Source of the DNA: Azoarcus sp. KH32C | GTDB taxonomy: Bacteria; Pseudomonadota; Gammaproteobacteria; Burkholderiales; Rhodocyclaceae | NCBI RefSeq assembly: GCF_000349945.1 | Contig: NC_020516.1 | Span: forward strand, 1,240,001 to 1,304,000 | Length of the DNA: 64,000 nt | Reading direction: 5' to 3' | In this document: in pieces, positions 16,235 to 24,085 of the stretch | How the letters are laid out: each line of letters opens with the position of its first letter | How positions within the stretch are numbered: the first letter of the stretch is position 1 | Made by a program: the position numbers and the translations under genes | Notes under the pieces: generated by a model | The model's database searches: none | The model's input: only the letters and a program-made list of their open reading frames with translations | Told to the model about the DNA's origin: nothing

Positions 16235-16984
16235 ATTTGCGTAAATTGTTTGAGCCAAATGCAATTGCCCTGTTTGCACAAGATGAAAGAATCCACGCTC
16301 AACATCAATGACTCGATAGGCACCACCGAAATATGTCGCTGATATTTCAGCGCACTCCTGACGCCAACTATCATAAGCGATCTGATTGTTGGCGGAGACC
16401 CTAATTTGCTGACCCTGGGTGAGTTGGTTCAGTGCCCTCACCCCGTGTCCGTTGGCGAGGCGTGCCAACTGCTGATCTAGGACGCAGTAATTACTAGGAT
16501 CTAGAAACGCCAATATTTTCGAAATAAAAGATATCCCCGAGAACTGCGGCATGTGGATGTCTTGTATTTGGCGTAAGGTTGGCACAACTCTCCCGGCAGT
16601 CAAGTTTTGAAACACCGCTGCGTGCGCGTTGGTGGCACCAGCCAGGAAGTTATTTACACGGACATCGCGATAGCCAATCTGAGCATAGCCCCAGTAAAGA
16701 ACATTTGCCAAGCCATGCAGGACACTCTGTGCATTTGCAGAAGTCAACTGGCCGTGTATATGCGCTTCGACCGCTGCCATGTTTGCGGCTGCCACTGGTC
16801 TTTGAACAGTGAAATCGAAGTAGACCGCCGGAAATCCGTAGTGTGTGATTGCCGCTTGCAGACTTGCTACTTGTTGGTTAGTTAATGGCACCGAGGCCTC
16901 CAGATGCATAATTTGTTTTAGGGCGATAGTTTTGGCGCATAACGCCTGAATGCCGGATAACACGGCATGCAGGTCACTGTTCAA
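16229..16984 (-). CDS. Integron-cassette gene, unknown function (possible HhH-glycosylase-like fold)
   Basis: A 251-aa soluble protein with helix-rich sequence. The segment SFISKILAFLDPSNYCVLD near residue 155 resembles the helix-hairpin-helix style seen in OGG-like DNA glycosylase-fold proteins of bacterial conflict loci. This is weak, and no catalytic residues can be assigned. The gene ends in the attC site. GTGTAAC at 17064-17070 (GTTACAC on the coding strand) is close to the complement of that attC's R'' and may mark the cassette start. The gene is thus probably a complete integron cassette of about 0.9 kb stranded in the island. Confidence 0.6.
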   Translation of the reverse strand: MNSDLHAVLSGIQALCAKTIALKQIMHLEASVPLTNQQVASLQAAITHYGFPAVYFDFTVQRPVAAANMAAVEAHIHGQLTSANAQSVLHGLANVLYWGYAQIGYRDVRVNNFLAGATNAHAAVFQNLTAGRVVPTLRQIQDIHMPQFSGISFISKILAFLDPSNYCVLDQQLARLANGHGVRALNQLTQGQQIRVSANNQIAYDSWRQECAEISATYFGGAYRVIDVERGFFHLVQTGQLHLAQTIYANA

Positions 16985-17070
16985 TCAAGTAAAACACAAG
17001 CATTTCCAAAATAGCACGACATGGAGTGCCGCAGCGGACAGCGTTGTTGAATGTCACCGGTCAGTGTAAC

Positions 17071-17653
17071 GCGTAGGCTGAAAGCATGCAGTCATCGCCC
17101 GGATGACCGCTATCTGGATCGGGTAGCGACCGGCGGCTTCCGGCCGGAGAGAGACCTCGCCATGTCGCTGGCGAACGTCTGGAACGCACAGAAAGCTGTC
17201 CGTTGTGCGCAAAATGTGGCGTAACAAGGCGAATGGCGGCTTAACGGCGTGCTGCCCGGTTCAACGTCCGCTTTCGCGTAAAACCTCCAGACGGGAGCTC
17301 CAAAGAGATAGCGGTAAGTCATGATTCGCTGGTTCGCCTCGGGGATGTGCGGGTAGCTGGAAATGGCCTTAGCACGCTCGCCCACGAAAAGGCCGCCGCT
17401 GGTGGCGGTGAACGCGACCCGATGCCGGTTGGCGCTCTCGAATTCGCTCATGCGGTCAGAAGAACCCGAGCACAGCCACATTAAGCGTCTATGACCCAGA
17501 CAACGGCGTTGATGGGGAGTGTGAACTTGTCCATGACTTGCTCCCTGGTTGAGTCGCTTCCCGTGACTGAAAGGCAGGAGTAGTGTCAGAAGTGTGCCGA
17601 AGCGCGTTCCTTATGGAGGCGCGAGGCAATTCGTGCAAGAGAGGGGGAGGTCA
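17071..17653. other. 583-bp gap with remnants only
   Basis: No supported gene. A minus-strand open frame around 17110-17451 beginning MSEFESANRHRVAFTATSGG gives plausible protein for about 60 residues but has no recognised motif and then degrades. It may be a decayed cassette gene. Confidence 0.35.
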
Positions 17654-18109
17654 ATGAGCAACATTCCAAGACACGAGGATGAAGGGCTCGATTCGGAGGT
17701 GTCACGGCTCGAGCGAGAACTCTTGGCTCATGGTCTTCAGGGGCAGCGCGAGCTCCTGAATAGACCGGACATGCTATCCGCTGAGCAGGCCGAAGCGCGA
17801 ACAGGTATTTCAGCTGCGGCGCTGAGGCAGCTGCGAATCGAGGGTCGAGTTCTCGGCTTGGAGTTGCCGAACGGGAAGGGTGGATACAAATTTCCCGCAT
17901 TTCAGTTCGACCCGGAGATTAGATCGGCGATTCCCGGAATCCTTCAGGCGTTCGGCCGGGGCGCCGAATGGAAAGCGTACGACTTCCTGACGCTTCCTGA
18001 ACCATTATTAGGAGGAAGAACTGTGTTGGATGAGTTGCGGGCGGGACACTTAGAGCCGGTAATGCGTGCGGCGGTTGCCGCAGCGGCATTGGGTCATGGC
18101 GCCTATTGA
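17654..18109 (+). CDS. Xre/MbcA/ParS-like antitoxin-type protein, apparently orphan
   Basis: A 151-aa protein from the ATG at 17654 (GGGGGAGG upstream). The middle has a helix-turn-helix-like segment (AEARTGISAAALRQLRIEGR). The C-terminal part (WKAYDFLTLPEPLLGGRTVL then DELRAGHLEPVMRAA) follows the toxin-binding domain pattern of Xre/MbcA/ParS antitoxins (DUF2384-type), partners of RES toxins. In those systems the RES gene follows directly. Here only about 130 bp of apparently non-coding DNA separates it from the IS21 insertion, and no RES gene is seen on the far side. It is therefore an orphan, or the toxin was lost with the insertion. Confidence 0.6.
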   Translation: MSNIPRHEDEGLDSEVSRLERELLAHGLQGQRELLNRPDMLSAEQAEARTGISAAALRQLRIEGRVLGLELPNGKGGYKFPAFQFDPEIRSAIPGILQAFGRGAEWKAYDFLTLPEPLLGGRTVLDELRAGHLEPVMRAAVAAAALGHGAY

Positions 18110-18451
18110 GTACTAGTCGGCCAGCGCTCGCCGCTTTCAAGTATCGTCGCTGCCTCTCGTGTGCGGACTCCGTTGCTCTGTGCAGCGTTCCTTGCCTTCG
18201 ATCGCGCGACCTCGTGCAGGTTGTCATCGTAAGTGGGAGCCTGCGTGCGCATTCCGACGAACGTGACCGCTTGCACCGAGGATCGTGACCGGGTGGGTTT
18301 GCGCGCAAGCGTGGGGTTCAGATTCTAACCGCGTCGGTCACGATCACGGTCAATTCGGGCCTGGGCGCAGGCTTATCCACAGGCGAACGCCAGCGCGCCT
18401 CATACGCTGGCGGGCGGGCGCCTGTGGGTAAGCCGTCTCGCGCGCACGGCC

Positions 18452-19189
18452 TTATGCCTTTTCCTTTCTTCTCATCGACTCGCCCGTGAGGGCGAGCTTG
18501 TACGCGGCATGCACGACGCGGTCGAGGATCGCGTCGGCGAAGGTCGGATCACCCAGGTAGGTATGCCAGTGCTCGATCGGTAGCTGGCTGGTGATGAGCG
18601 TGGCGCGCGAGCCGACCCGGTCGTCGAGCAGCTCCAGCAAGTCGGAGCGCTCCTGCGCCGAAGGCGCGGCCAGTCCCCAATCGTCGATGACGATCAGATC
18701 GAGGCGGGCGAGCTGCATCAGGCGCCGGCTGAAGCTGCCGTCGGCGTGCGCGATGCGCAACTCCTCGAAGAGCCGCGGCAGGCGCACGTAGTAGGCCGAC
18801 AGCCCCTGGCGACAGGCCGCGTTGGCGAACGCGCAGGCGAGCCAGGTCTTGCCGCTGCCGGTCGGGCCGGTGATGAGGCAGTTCTGGTGCTGACGGATCC
18901 AGTGGCCCGTCGCGAGCGCGGCGATGTGGCTGCGCTCGAGGCCGCGTCCGGCGCGGTAATCGACGTCCTCGAGGCAAGCGCCGCCGACCTGGATGCGGGC
19001 GGCCTTGAGCAGGCGCTCGATACGCTTGCCATCGCGCAGCAGGATCTCGCGGTCGATGAGTTGAGCAAAGCGCTCCTCGAAACTCAGGGCGGCGACCGCC
19101 GGTTGCGCGAGCTGTTCCTCGAAGGCGCGAGCCATGCCTTCCAGACGCAGGGCGCGCAGTTGTTCCAGACTGTGTTGCACCAGCATCAA
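18452..19189 (-). CDS. istB: IS21 helper ATPase IstB
   Basis: A 245-aa AAA+ (DnaC-like) ATPase that assists IstA in IS21 transposition. Walker A ITGPTGSGKTWLA is at ~108-120, Walker B LDLIVIDDWG near 168, and ITSQLPIEHWH near 200 is the typical IstB sensor region. Length is normal for the family. It follows istA by 21 bp in the same orientation inside the element. No frameshift is seen. Confidence 0.95.
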   Translation of the reverse strand: MMLVQHSLEQLRALRLEGMARAFEEQLAQPAVAALSFEERFAQLIDREILLRDGKRIERLLKAARIQVGGACLEDVDYRAGRGLERSHIAALATGHWIRQHQNCLITGPTGSGKTWLACAFANAACRQGLSAYYVRLPRLFEELRIAHADGSFSRRLMQLARLDLIVIDDWGLAAPSAQERSDLLELLDDRVGSRATLITSQLPIEHWHTYLGDPTFADAILDRVVHAAYKLALTGESMRRKEKA

Positions 19190-19210
19190 TGACTCCGGTG
19201 GTGGTAAAGA

Positions 19211-20797
19211 TCAGTGGTAGTAGTGCGCGCCGCGCAGATTTTCGTGAGCAGCGGGCAACGTGAGTTCGGCCTGCTGCGGCGTGGGGGTGGGCAAGGGAGC
19301 GCGGTCGAGGCCGCTCTTGAGGATGGAGGCGACGCTGCGGTAACGCATCGCCCCGAGCGTGACGGCGCGGGTCGCGGCCGCCTCCAGCCGTTCCTTGCCG
19401 TACTGGCGGGCGAGCCGCATCAGCCCGAGGCTGGCGCGGTAGCCCTGTTCGGGATGCGGCATGCGTTCGAGCTGGTAGCGGACCACCTCCCCCAGATGCG
19501 GGCCGATGGCGGCCCCCCAACTGATGAGCTTGCCCGGCGTCCATTGGCGGTGCGCCTGATGCGAGGCGGGCATGTGCTCGACGAGCGTGGTGAAGGCGCC
19601 GCGGCGGTGGCTTCTCGCGTGCACCGCGACGCGCTTGCCCGCGGCGAAGCATTCGAGGCTGCTCGCGGTGATGCGCAACTCCACTGCCTGACCGGCCAGC
19701 GCATACGGCACGCTGTAGTAATGGCCGTCGAACTCGACGTGGTAGTCGATGTTGGGTTTGGCCCGCTTCCAAGTGGCGAACTGGAACGCGGTCGTGGGCA
19801 AGGGACGCAGCGCCGGGCGGTCGAGCGTCTCGAAGGCGTCGCGACGCGACCCCGGTAGGCGCCGGAAGGCGCGTGCGTTCAACGGGTCGATGAGGGCGGC
19901 AATCGCCGCGTTGAGCTCCGTCAGCGAGAAGAAGCGCCGGTGGCGCAGCCGCGCGAGAATCCAGCGCTGCACCACCTGCACGCCGACTTCGACCTTGGCC
20001 TTGTCCTGCGGCTTGTAGGGCCGTGCCGGCAGGATCGCCACCCCATAATGCGCGGCGAACTCGGCAGTCGTGCGTTGCAATTGCGGCTCATAGCGGTCGG
20101 CGTGACCGACAAGCGAGCGCGTATTGTCCGGGATGATCAACTCGGGCACCCCGCCGATAAAGGCGAGCGCCTTTGCCGTCGCCCCCAGCCAGTCGGCCTG
20201 CGACTGTGTCGCCGTGGCGCAGGCGAAGGTGTAACTCGACGCCCCCAGCACCGCGACGAAGATTTGTGCCCGCGCGATCTCGCCGGTCGCAGCATCGACG
20301 ATCGGCACCGTATCGCCGGCGTAGTCGATGAAGAGCTTCTCGCCGGCGTAGTCGATGAAGAGCTTCTCGCCGGCGCGATGCGCTTGGCGCATCGAGCGTT
20401 TCAGGCGGCGGGCGAACTCGCGGTACAGGTCGCAAAAGCGCGAGTACTGGTAGGCCGGCCCCGCGGCTGTCTGCACGTACTCCTCCCACAGCAGCGCCAG
20501 CGTGACGTTCTTCTGTTTGAGGCCCTGATGCACCGCGGCCAGATCGGGCGCCGCGTAGCCGAGGCTCGCCCCGCGGCCGCGCGAACCGATGGCCAGCAGG
20601 TGGCGCAGTTCGGCCTCGTCGGTCATCGACAACGCGGCCCACGGCTGCCCGCTCGCCTCGGCCGCCTTCACATACTTGGCGACCACCCCTTTCGAAATCG
20701 ACAGCGCGCGGGCGATCTGTTCATGCGAGAGCGCGCAGTCGTACTTGAGCCGTAACAGCTCCTTGATCTTGTGCATGGCAATCCGCTCCGCCGGCAT
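19211..20797 (-). CDS. istA: IS21 transposase IstA (with a 9-aa internal duplication)
   Basis: A 528-aa DDE transposase from the ATG at 20797 (MPAERIAMHK); the frame stays open further upstream into the terminal repeats. The N-terminus has an HTH for end binding (SHEQIARALSISKGVVAKYV). The rve/DDE core follows, with EKLFIDYAG carrying the first Asp, ELIIPDNT the second and KAKVEVGVQ the Glu region. The motif GEKLFIDYA occurs twice in tandem because of an exact 27-bp duplication (20314-20367), directly at the first catalytic Asp. This in-frame insertion may impair activity. Otherwise the gene is intact and is followed by istB. Confidence 0.92.
   Translation of the reverse strand: MPAERIAMHKIKELLRLKYDCALSHEQIARALSISKGVVAKYVKAAEASGQPWAALSMTDEAELRHLLAIGSRGRGASLGYAAPDLAAVHQGLKQKNVTLALLWEEYVQTAAGPAYQYSRFCDLYREFARRLKRSMRQAHRAGEKLFIDYAGEKLFIDYAGDTVPIVDAATGEIARAQIFVAVLGASSYTFACATATQSQADWLGATAKALAFIGGVPELIIPDNTRSLVGHADRYEPQLQRTTAEFAAHYGVAILPARPYKPQDKAKVEVGVQVVQRWILARLRHRRFFSLTELNAAIAALIDPLNARAFRRLPGSRRDAFETLDRPALRPLPTTAFQFATWKRAKPNIDYHVEFDGHYYSVPYALAGQAVELRITASSLECFAAGKRVAVHARSHRRGAFTTLVEHMPASHQAHRQWTPGKLISWGAAIGPHLGEVVRYQLERMPHPEQGYRASLGLMRLARQYGKERLEAAATRAVTLGAMRYRSVASILKSGLDRAPLPTPTPQQAELTLPAAHENLRGAHYYH
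20314..20367. repeat. 27-bp tandem duplication inside istA
   Basis: Two exact 27-bp units, 20314-20340 and 20341-20367, followed by the first bases of a third copy. The duplication adds nine residues at the first catalytic Asp of IstA. Confidence 0.95.
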
Positions 20798-21080
20798 CCC
20801 CATCTCCGCGCAAAGCGCGCGAGGGTAGCCGGCCTGACAAACGACGTTGCCACGCCTGCACCGCAAACCCCGTTCCGATTTGATCGTGACCGGCCATTCC
20901 GACAACGTGACCGCTCATTCCGACAACCGGTCGAAATCGGTCACGATCAAATCGGAATCCGCGGTCACGATCACGGAATCGCCGGTCACACTATTTCGGA
21001 ATCAGCGGTCACGTTGGGTCGGAATCCGCACCTGCGCAGGCGGTGCCTGATGCGACATTACCTGCGCAGGTCTTGTATTT

Positions 21081-22013
21081 CTAACTGTGCGGGAGTAGAT
21101 GCCGTATGCGACGGGCTACGGCAATGTGTCGGTGCATCGCGACGCGGTCACGGAGCCAGCTTTTCAGCTCGTCCATCGGGTCTTCCATTTCAAAGAGTGT
21201 GTCGAACTCTGTCGCATCTTCTGCGGTCAGCATCGCATCGTGCGCTAGGATGATGAACTCATGACATTCTTCAGCCGTGTCGAACCGCGTGACCGCAATG
21301 CGGAATGCCAGTTCACTCCGAACGCAACCGGCGCAAAGTGCCCAAATCAACCATTGGTCTGTGCGGTCAAGGACGGTTTTGTCCGAAGTGAAGCGCGCGA
21401 GCGCCGAGATGAACCCGGTCGAGCCCTCGAAATACTCATGGAAAATCTCGAATAGGGCGTCGAGCATATGGGGTTCGAGGTGTGAAATCCATTGGGACAC
21501 CTCCGGCGACGTGCGCAAGAAATCAACCTGATACGACGATGCGAAGCCGCGTTCAAGCAGGATTGCGCAAATCTCGGTCGGTAGTTGGAGAAAGTCGCCC
21601 AGCAGCTTCTCGTCTGTGCCAGATGTGACATCCGAGTGCCGTGCCTTGTCTTTATCGAAGCGATTGCGCTCCAAGACCCTTTCCAGAGCCTCACAAAAGA
21701 ATTCCGAGTTCTCGGCATCAAGTGCCGAGACAATAGATATGGACTCGCGCGAAAATGCGTCAATTACCTCTGCAGCAGCCCTGAGCCGAGCGGGTGACAG
21801 CTGCTTCAGCCATCGGGATAGGCCGGAACTTGTATTCCAAGCTACATGGCATGCAGAAGTGGGGCCGAACCATCCCATTTCACCGATGAGCAGTTCGGGG
21901 AAAAGTTCTTCCAGTTCTTCATCGAGACTCTTGGGGTACTCGCATGGGACGCGCAGGGCGCAGCCAGACGAGCAGCGAGTGGAAAGGGCCGAGGCAATTT
22001 CGGGTGCGTACAT
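21081..22013 (-). CDS. Unknown 310-aa protein
   Basis: A soluble, acidic, largely helical protein. It contains DEELEELFPELL near residue 30, several aromatic-rich segments (LIGEMGWFGPTSACHVAWN), and a basic C-terminus (RHIAVARRIRHLLPHS). No signal peptide, membrane segment or catalytic motif is visible. It follows the IS21 element on its right side and is transcribed toward it, with the stop only 45 bp from the target duplication. No family was recognised. Codon use matches the island genes, and the frame is long and intact. Confidence 0.6.
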   Translation of the reverse strand: MYAPEIASALSTRCSSGCALRVPCEYPKSLDEELEELFPELLIGEMGWFGPTSACHVAWNTSSGLSRWLKQLSPARLRAAAEVIDAFSRESISIVSALDAENSEFFCEALERVLERNRFDKDKARHSDVTSGTDEKLLGDFLQLPTEICAILLERGFASSYQVDFLRTSPEVSQWISHLEPHMLDALFEIFHEYFEGSTGFISALARFTSDKTVLDRTDQWLIWALCAGCVRSELAFRIAVTRFDTAEECHEFIILAHDAMLTAEDATEFDTLFEMEDPMDELKSWLRDRVAMHRHIAVARRIRHLLPHS

Positions 22014-22072
22014 TTGAAGCTCCTATCATCGGATGTCGAAAACGCTCCGCCGCCTACATCGGGGTAGGCGGA

Positions 22073-22282
22073 ATGAGCGATCGTTATCGGATGACAGGCG
22101 GGCTCCGTGCCAGAGCGAAGCTGTGCCCAATAGAGATTTACAGCCTACCACAGATGCGCCGCCTGTGGAATCTCATGCAGGACAGGCACGTACGCTGGAG
22201 TGCGATTGCGTCCACAGGACTCAATTTTGTGCGGTTGTGGTCCCAGAAGAGGAAGAAATTGAATCGAACTCTTGCTGCATAG
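22073..22282 (+). CDS. Possible small basic protein
   Basis: A 69-aa frame from the ATG at 22073 reads MSDRYRMTGGLRARAKLCP and is rich in Arg, Lys and Trp. It is divergent from the 310-aa gene and ends about 10 bp before a strong hairpin. There is no recognised motif and only a weak ribosome binding site, so coding status is uncertain. Confidence 0.25.
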   Translation: MSDRYRMTGGLRARAKLCPIEIYSLPQMRRLWNLMQDRHVRWSAIASTGLNFVRLWSQKRKKLNRTLAA

Positions 22283-22293
22283 GCAAGCGAGAT

Positions 22294-22328
22294 CGGGGTG
22301 TGCGGGCCGCAAGCGCCCGCACACCCCG
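22294..22328. terminator. Strong 14-bp perfect hairpin
   Basis: Arms 22294-22307 and 22315-22328 (CGGGGTGTGCGGGC and its complement) are perfectly paired with a 7-nt loop. There is no T-run on either side. It may act as a transcription barrier, a processing signal or a protein-binding palindrome between 22073-22282 and the minus-strand gene at 22445. Confidence 0.45.
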
Positions 22329-22444
22329 TCAACGTGCTACGAACATACCCTTCGGCATGTTACGGAGAGGCCCGGTCACGGTGGTCGGCGGCGTTACTCC
22401 GCGGTCATCGAAGGTGGTGACTTTCCCCTTGCAGTATCTGCCGC

Positions 22445-23017
22445 TTAGCTGCCCGCCTTGGGCCTCCTGGGCTTTCTCGGCTTTGGCGTTCCCAGAATTT
22501 CGGCGACGGCCGCTTGCCGCGCATACTCTAGCATGCTGATTTCATACACCGTACGGCCTTTGTTGTACCTGGAGTGATAAGAATATGCGGACTCAACCTG
22601 CATCAACTTACCCCACTGCTCAGCCGTCTTGGCCGGGCAAAGGGAAAAGAACCGGCGGGCGTGGCTGCGCTCACGTCCCGAGCAGCCGACGGCAGCAAGA
22701 CCAACCGCGGCTCGCACGGTTTCAAGGGGAACATGGGGCCCGATGATCGCGTGGAGGTGCTCTGCGAGCTTGTCGCGCGATGACCTGAGACTCCCACCCT
22801 CATCCAAATAAACCACGGAGTCCTGTAGCTCGACTCTTCGGGTCAGATCCTTCCATCCGGCGCAGCGGAATGATTGGGCCATCAGTTCCTGGGTTTGTTG
22901 TAACCCGATGCTGTCGGCGGCGCCGGGCAAATGAATCTGGTGGAAGGCGAGTGCGCGGTAGAGTAGCCTAGCGCTTTCCTTCGCTTCTTCGATGTGGAGA
23001 AAAGGGATGCTATTCAT
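22445..23017 (-). CDS. Unknown 190-aa protein
   Basis: A soluble protein from the ATG at 23017. It begins MNSIPFLHIEEAKESARLLY, is helical in the first two thirds (LMAQSFRCAGWKDLTRRVEL), has a SYHSRYNKGRTVYEISM segment near 150 and ends in a Pro/Lys/Arg tail (KPRKPRRPKAGS) suited to nucleic-acid contact. No family was recognised. It is single, with an 850-bp non-coding region upstream toward the BREX operon. Confidence 0.55.
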   Translation of the reverse strand: MNSIPFLHIEEAKESARLLYRALAFHQIHLPGAADSIGLQQTQELMAQSFRCAGWKDLTRRVELQDSVVYLDEGGSLRSSRDKLAEHLHAIIGPHVPLETVRAAVGLAAVGCSGRERSHARRFFSLCPAKTAEQWGKLMQVESAYSYHSRYNKGRTVYEISMLEYARQAAVAEILGTPKPRKPRRPKAGS

Positions 23018-23863
23018 GACGACTTCCTCGGATAATGACGGGAATACGGTCGCTCGCTAACCTTGACCCCGTCGCGAAAAGTCTGTCTTGCCGGCGTATC
23101 CGATCGTCAGGCATGAAGGGGTGCAGAGCCCAGATCAGGCTTCCCGAGTCACGAGCTGGAGGCTGTCTGCGCAGCGCGAGTGTCATGCTAGCAGTTTCGT
23201 CATACGTACGAAATGCGTTCGTGGTGTGGCGAGACGGCAGATCAACGTAGGGTGAACATCCTTGGCGCTGCAGGGGCAATTTGCGGTGCTTGAAATCCGG
23301 CTATTTGCGCTATACACCCTTGCAGTCACCCGGCACATGCGCCTCACGGAGAGCGCCCCGGAGACTGCCGCCTGCATGGACGGGGTTTCAACGGCAGCAT
23401 GCAGGGGATAAGTCGGACTGCGGGGAAGTCTCGAGAACCGACACCGGGTGGCGAAGCTAGCGCCCGGGAGGCGAACGGCTGGCGGCGATGCGGCTCCATA
23501 CCGGCATGGTGAAAGCTTTGCAGAATGGGTGGTGGCTGAGTCTGAAGGTTTATCCTTGCCTTGTGCTGAGGATGGCGGGCTCAGCCCATCCACCCAGCAT
23601 GGGTTTGCTGGCGAAGCGCTTCAAGGCTGAGCCTTGGGTTTTCCAAGCGGATGCTTGATCGAAGAAGGGGGAGGCTCGCGCAAGGTGTGCGTTGAGAGGA
23701 TCTCTCCAGCGCGAGAGGGCGAAGCCCCAGAAATATCCTGAGAGAGGTTCTGCTGACGGAAGGGCAAGGTCGGCGAGTATGAAGAATGTATTTGCCGCGC
23801 GGCTAGAAAAATATTACGCTGCGCAGCACCCCGACCTCCGCGGGCAGTCTCCCTCCGAGCCCA
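23018..23863. other. 846-bp gap upstream of the BREX operon; promoter region
   Basis: No supported gene. Short open frames on both strands overlap one another without motifs. A small palindrome (TTCGTCATACGTACGAAAT, 23195-23213, centre TACGTA) could be an operator. The BREX promoter should lie in the last few hundred bases before the xre-like gene. Confidence 0.35.
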
Positions 23864-24085
23864 ATGATCCGCTGTCACCTACCTGTCCTGATGCGCCGCG
23901 ACAACCTTCGGATTGCCGATGTCGCGAGGCTCACCGGTCTCAACCGCAGCACGGTCACCGCCTTGTGCCGCGATAGCGCGACCCGCATCGAGCTTCCGGC
24001 CGTCGACCGGCTCTGCACACTGTTCAGGTGCGGTGTGGGAGACCTGTTCGAGCAGGTGCCCGACAAGCAAGGGAGCGATGCATGA
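23864..24085 (+). CDS. Small Xre-family HTH regulator overlapping pglW
   Basis: A 73-aa Cro/CI-type helix-turn-helix protein: MRRDNLRIADVARLTGLNRS forms helices 1-2, STVTALCRDSATRIELPAVD the recognition helix and loop, and DRLCTLFRCGVGDLFE the closing helices, as in small YozG-type regulators. Its stop overlaps the pglW start by 4 bp (ATGA, 24082-24085), so it is the first gene of the BREX operon and translationally coupled. Autoregulation of the defence operon is the likely role (inference from size and position). Confidence 0.8.
   Translation: MIRCHLPVLMRRDNLRIADVARLTGLNRSTVTALCRDSATRIELPAVDRLCTLFRCGVGDLFEQVPDKQGSDA

Larger units (their letters stand above)
18246..21030 (-). mobile_element. 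IS21-family insertion sequence with 6-bp target duplication
   Basis: A 2785-bp element with istA and istB on the minus strand. The ends are inverted: TGCGCATTCCGAC followed by AACGTGACCGCT at 18246-18271, and its counterpart at 21030-21004 with one extra base. CCTGCG is duplicated directly outside both ends (18240-18245 and 21031-21036). Several further GTGACCG/CGGTCAC copies lie inside each end, the multiple terminal repeats usual for IS21. Confidence 0.9.

Noticed and set aside
23380..23780. Possible structured RNA upstream of the BREX operon
   Set aside because: Several G/C-rich stems can be drawn, but none matches a known riboswitch or ncRNA pattern, and no covariation can be judged.
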